5,686 nt of DNA from contig JAHJLU010000355.1 of assembly GCA_018821745.1 (NCBI GenBank), forward strand, positions 1 through 5,686, read 5' to 3'. A program made the position numbers and the translations under genes. How positions within the stretch are numbered: position 1 is the stretch's first letter; each line of letters opens with the position of its first letter. The notes under the pieces are model-generated. The model was not told the DNA's origin. It saw nothing but the letters and a program-made list of their open reading frames with translations, and did no database searches. Shown here in pieces: positions 5,550-5,686 of the stretch. The stretch is from Myxococcota bacterium (lineage in GTDB: Bacteria; Myxococcota_A; Polyangia; HGW-17).

Positions 5550-5574
5550 TGCCCAACGATACGCCCAAGTCCAA
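5550..5574. repeat. Integrase arm-type direct repeats, left of core 4
   Basis: TGCCCAA (5550-5556) and CGCCCAA (5562-5568) are 12 bp apart, followed by a weaker GTCCAAA. The position relative to hairpin and core matches the doublets at 1130 and 4193. Confidence 0.6.
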
Positions 5575-5583
5575 ATAAACAAG

Positions 5584-5612
5584 AAACGGCAGCCCAATCT
5601 GGACTGCCGTTT
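5584..5612 (-). terminator. Bidirectional terminator downstream of tRNA-Ser fragment 4
   Basis: The hairpin is identical to that at 4227: arms AAACGGCAGCCC and GGACTGCCGTTT with loop AATCT. It ends transcription leaving the tRNA fragment or intact tRNA at the right edge before it enters cassette D. Confidence 0.75.
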
Positions 5613-5623
5613 TCGTAATAATC

Positions 5624-5686
5624 TGGCGGAGAGGGCGGGATTTGAACCCGCGATACGCGGTTAAGCGTATACTCGCTTAGCAGGCG
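5624..5686 (-). repeat. tRNA-Ser(GCU) 3' part, att core 4 (window ends inside it)
   Basis: It is identical to copy 3 over its whole visible length, with anticodon GCT, long variable arm, T arm, acceptor strand, discriminator G and CCA. The core is TAAGCG (5662-5667), TATACT (5668-5673), CGCTTA (5674-5679). The window ends in the anticodon stem, so this could be the 3' half of the intact host tRNA-Ser gene or another fragment with a further cassette beyond. Confidence 0.85.

Larger units (their letters stand above)
4311..5667. mobile_element. Cassette D: single-gene unit carrying a solute-binding protein (1357 bp)
   Basis: The unit is defined from core spacer to core spacer and flanked by a perfect 106-bp direct repeat (4224-4329 and 5581-5686). 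It contains the right-hand arm region after core 3, one minus-strand gene with its own promoter and ribosome-binding site, and the TGCCCAA doublet and terminator before core 4. The attP-like layout matches cassette C, and the length is within 2 bp of it although the cargo is unrelated and inverted. No recombinase gene is present. Confidence 0.58.

Noticed and set aside
1204..5686. Functional tRNA genes at the four tRNA-like sites
   Set aside because: Copies 1 to 3 lack the 5' half and the matching anticodon-stem arm; copy 4 is cut by the window, so its completeness cannot be judged.
1204..5686. Class 1 type integron with attC sites, or a CRISPR array
   Set aside because: The repeats are tRNA-derived, about 60-130 bp and more than 1.3 kb apart, and I see no attC-type R'/R'' boxes; spacing and content do not fit CRISPR.

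Overview
The window reads as an accessory region of a sulfate-reducing-type bacterium (Desulfobacterota, Desulfovibrio-like). This rests on three things: mixed base composition of about half GC by eye, a four-cluster-style Cys-rich Fe-S protein of a kind I associate with that group, and a PAS sensor whose second domain is also familiar from it. The taxonomic call is an inference.

The dominant feature is a tandem array. Four copies of the 3' part of a serine tRNA gene (anticodon GCU, from the anticodon loop to the 3' end), all on the minus strand, lie at 1204-1266, 2909-2968, 4267-4329 and 5624-5686. They cut the window into units that each carry one main gene. From left to right these are: a PAS sensor (minus, cut by the window start), a membrane histidine kinase (minus, 1362-2795), a Cys-rich Fe-S protein (plus, 3222-4148) and a periplasmic solute-binding protein (minus, 4650-5372). 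No integrase, transposase or replication gene is present.

Each tRNA fragment contains an inverted repeat with a 6-bp spacer (TAAGCG / TATACT / CGCTTA), as expected for a tyrosine-recombinase core site. Three of the four are followed by the same bidirectional hairpin terminator and by a doublet of TGCCCAA motifs spaced 12 bp apart. The same doublet recurs on the other side of the core at the far end of the Fe-S and binding-protein units. Those two units therefore look like integrated circles with attP-like arms on both sides of the core. The histidine-kinase unit has a different terminator and lacks the doublet at both of its own ends, so it behaves as a separate subtype. Core-to-core unit lengths are 1703, 1359 and 1357 bp.

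My reading is that this is a set of integrase-less, single-gene mobile cassettes stacked at a tRNA-Ser(GCU) site and probably moved by an integrase encoded elsewhere. At least two cassettes carry their own good sigma-70-type promoter, so they need no common promoter as integron cassettes do. Three of the four cargoes are sensory or ligand-binding proteins and one is a redox protein. Two homopolymer tracts (C8 on the plus strand at 1020-1027, G7 at 1384-1390) appear to break reading frames and may be sequencing errors or real frameshifts.
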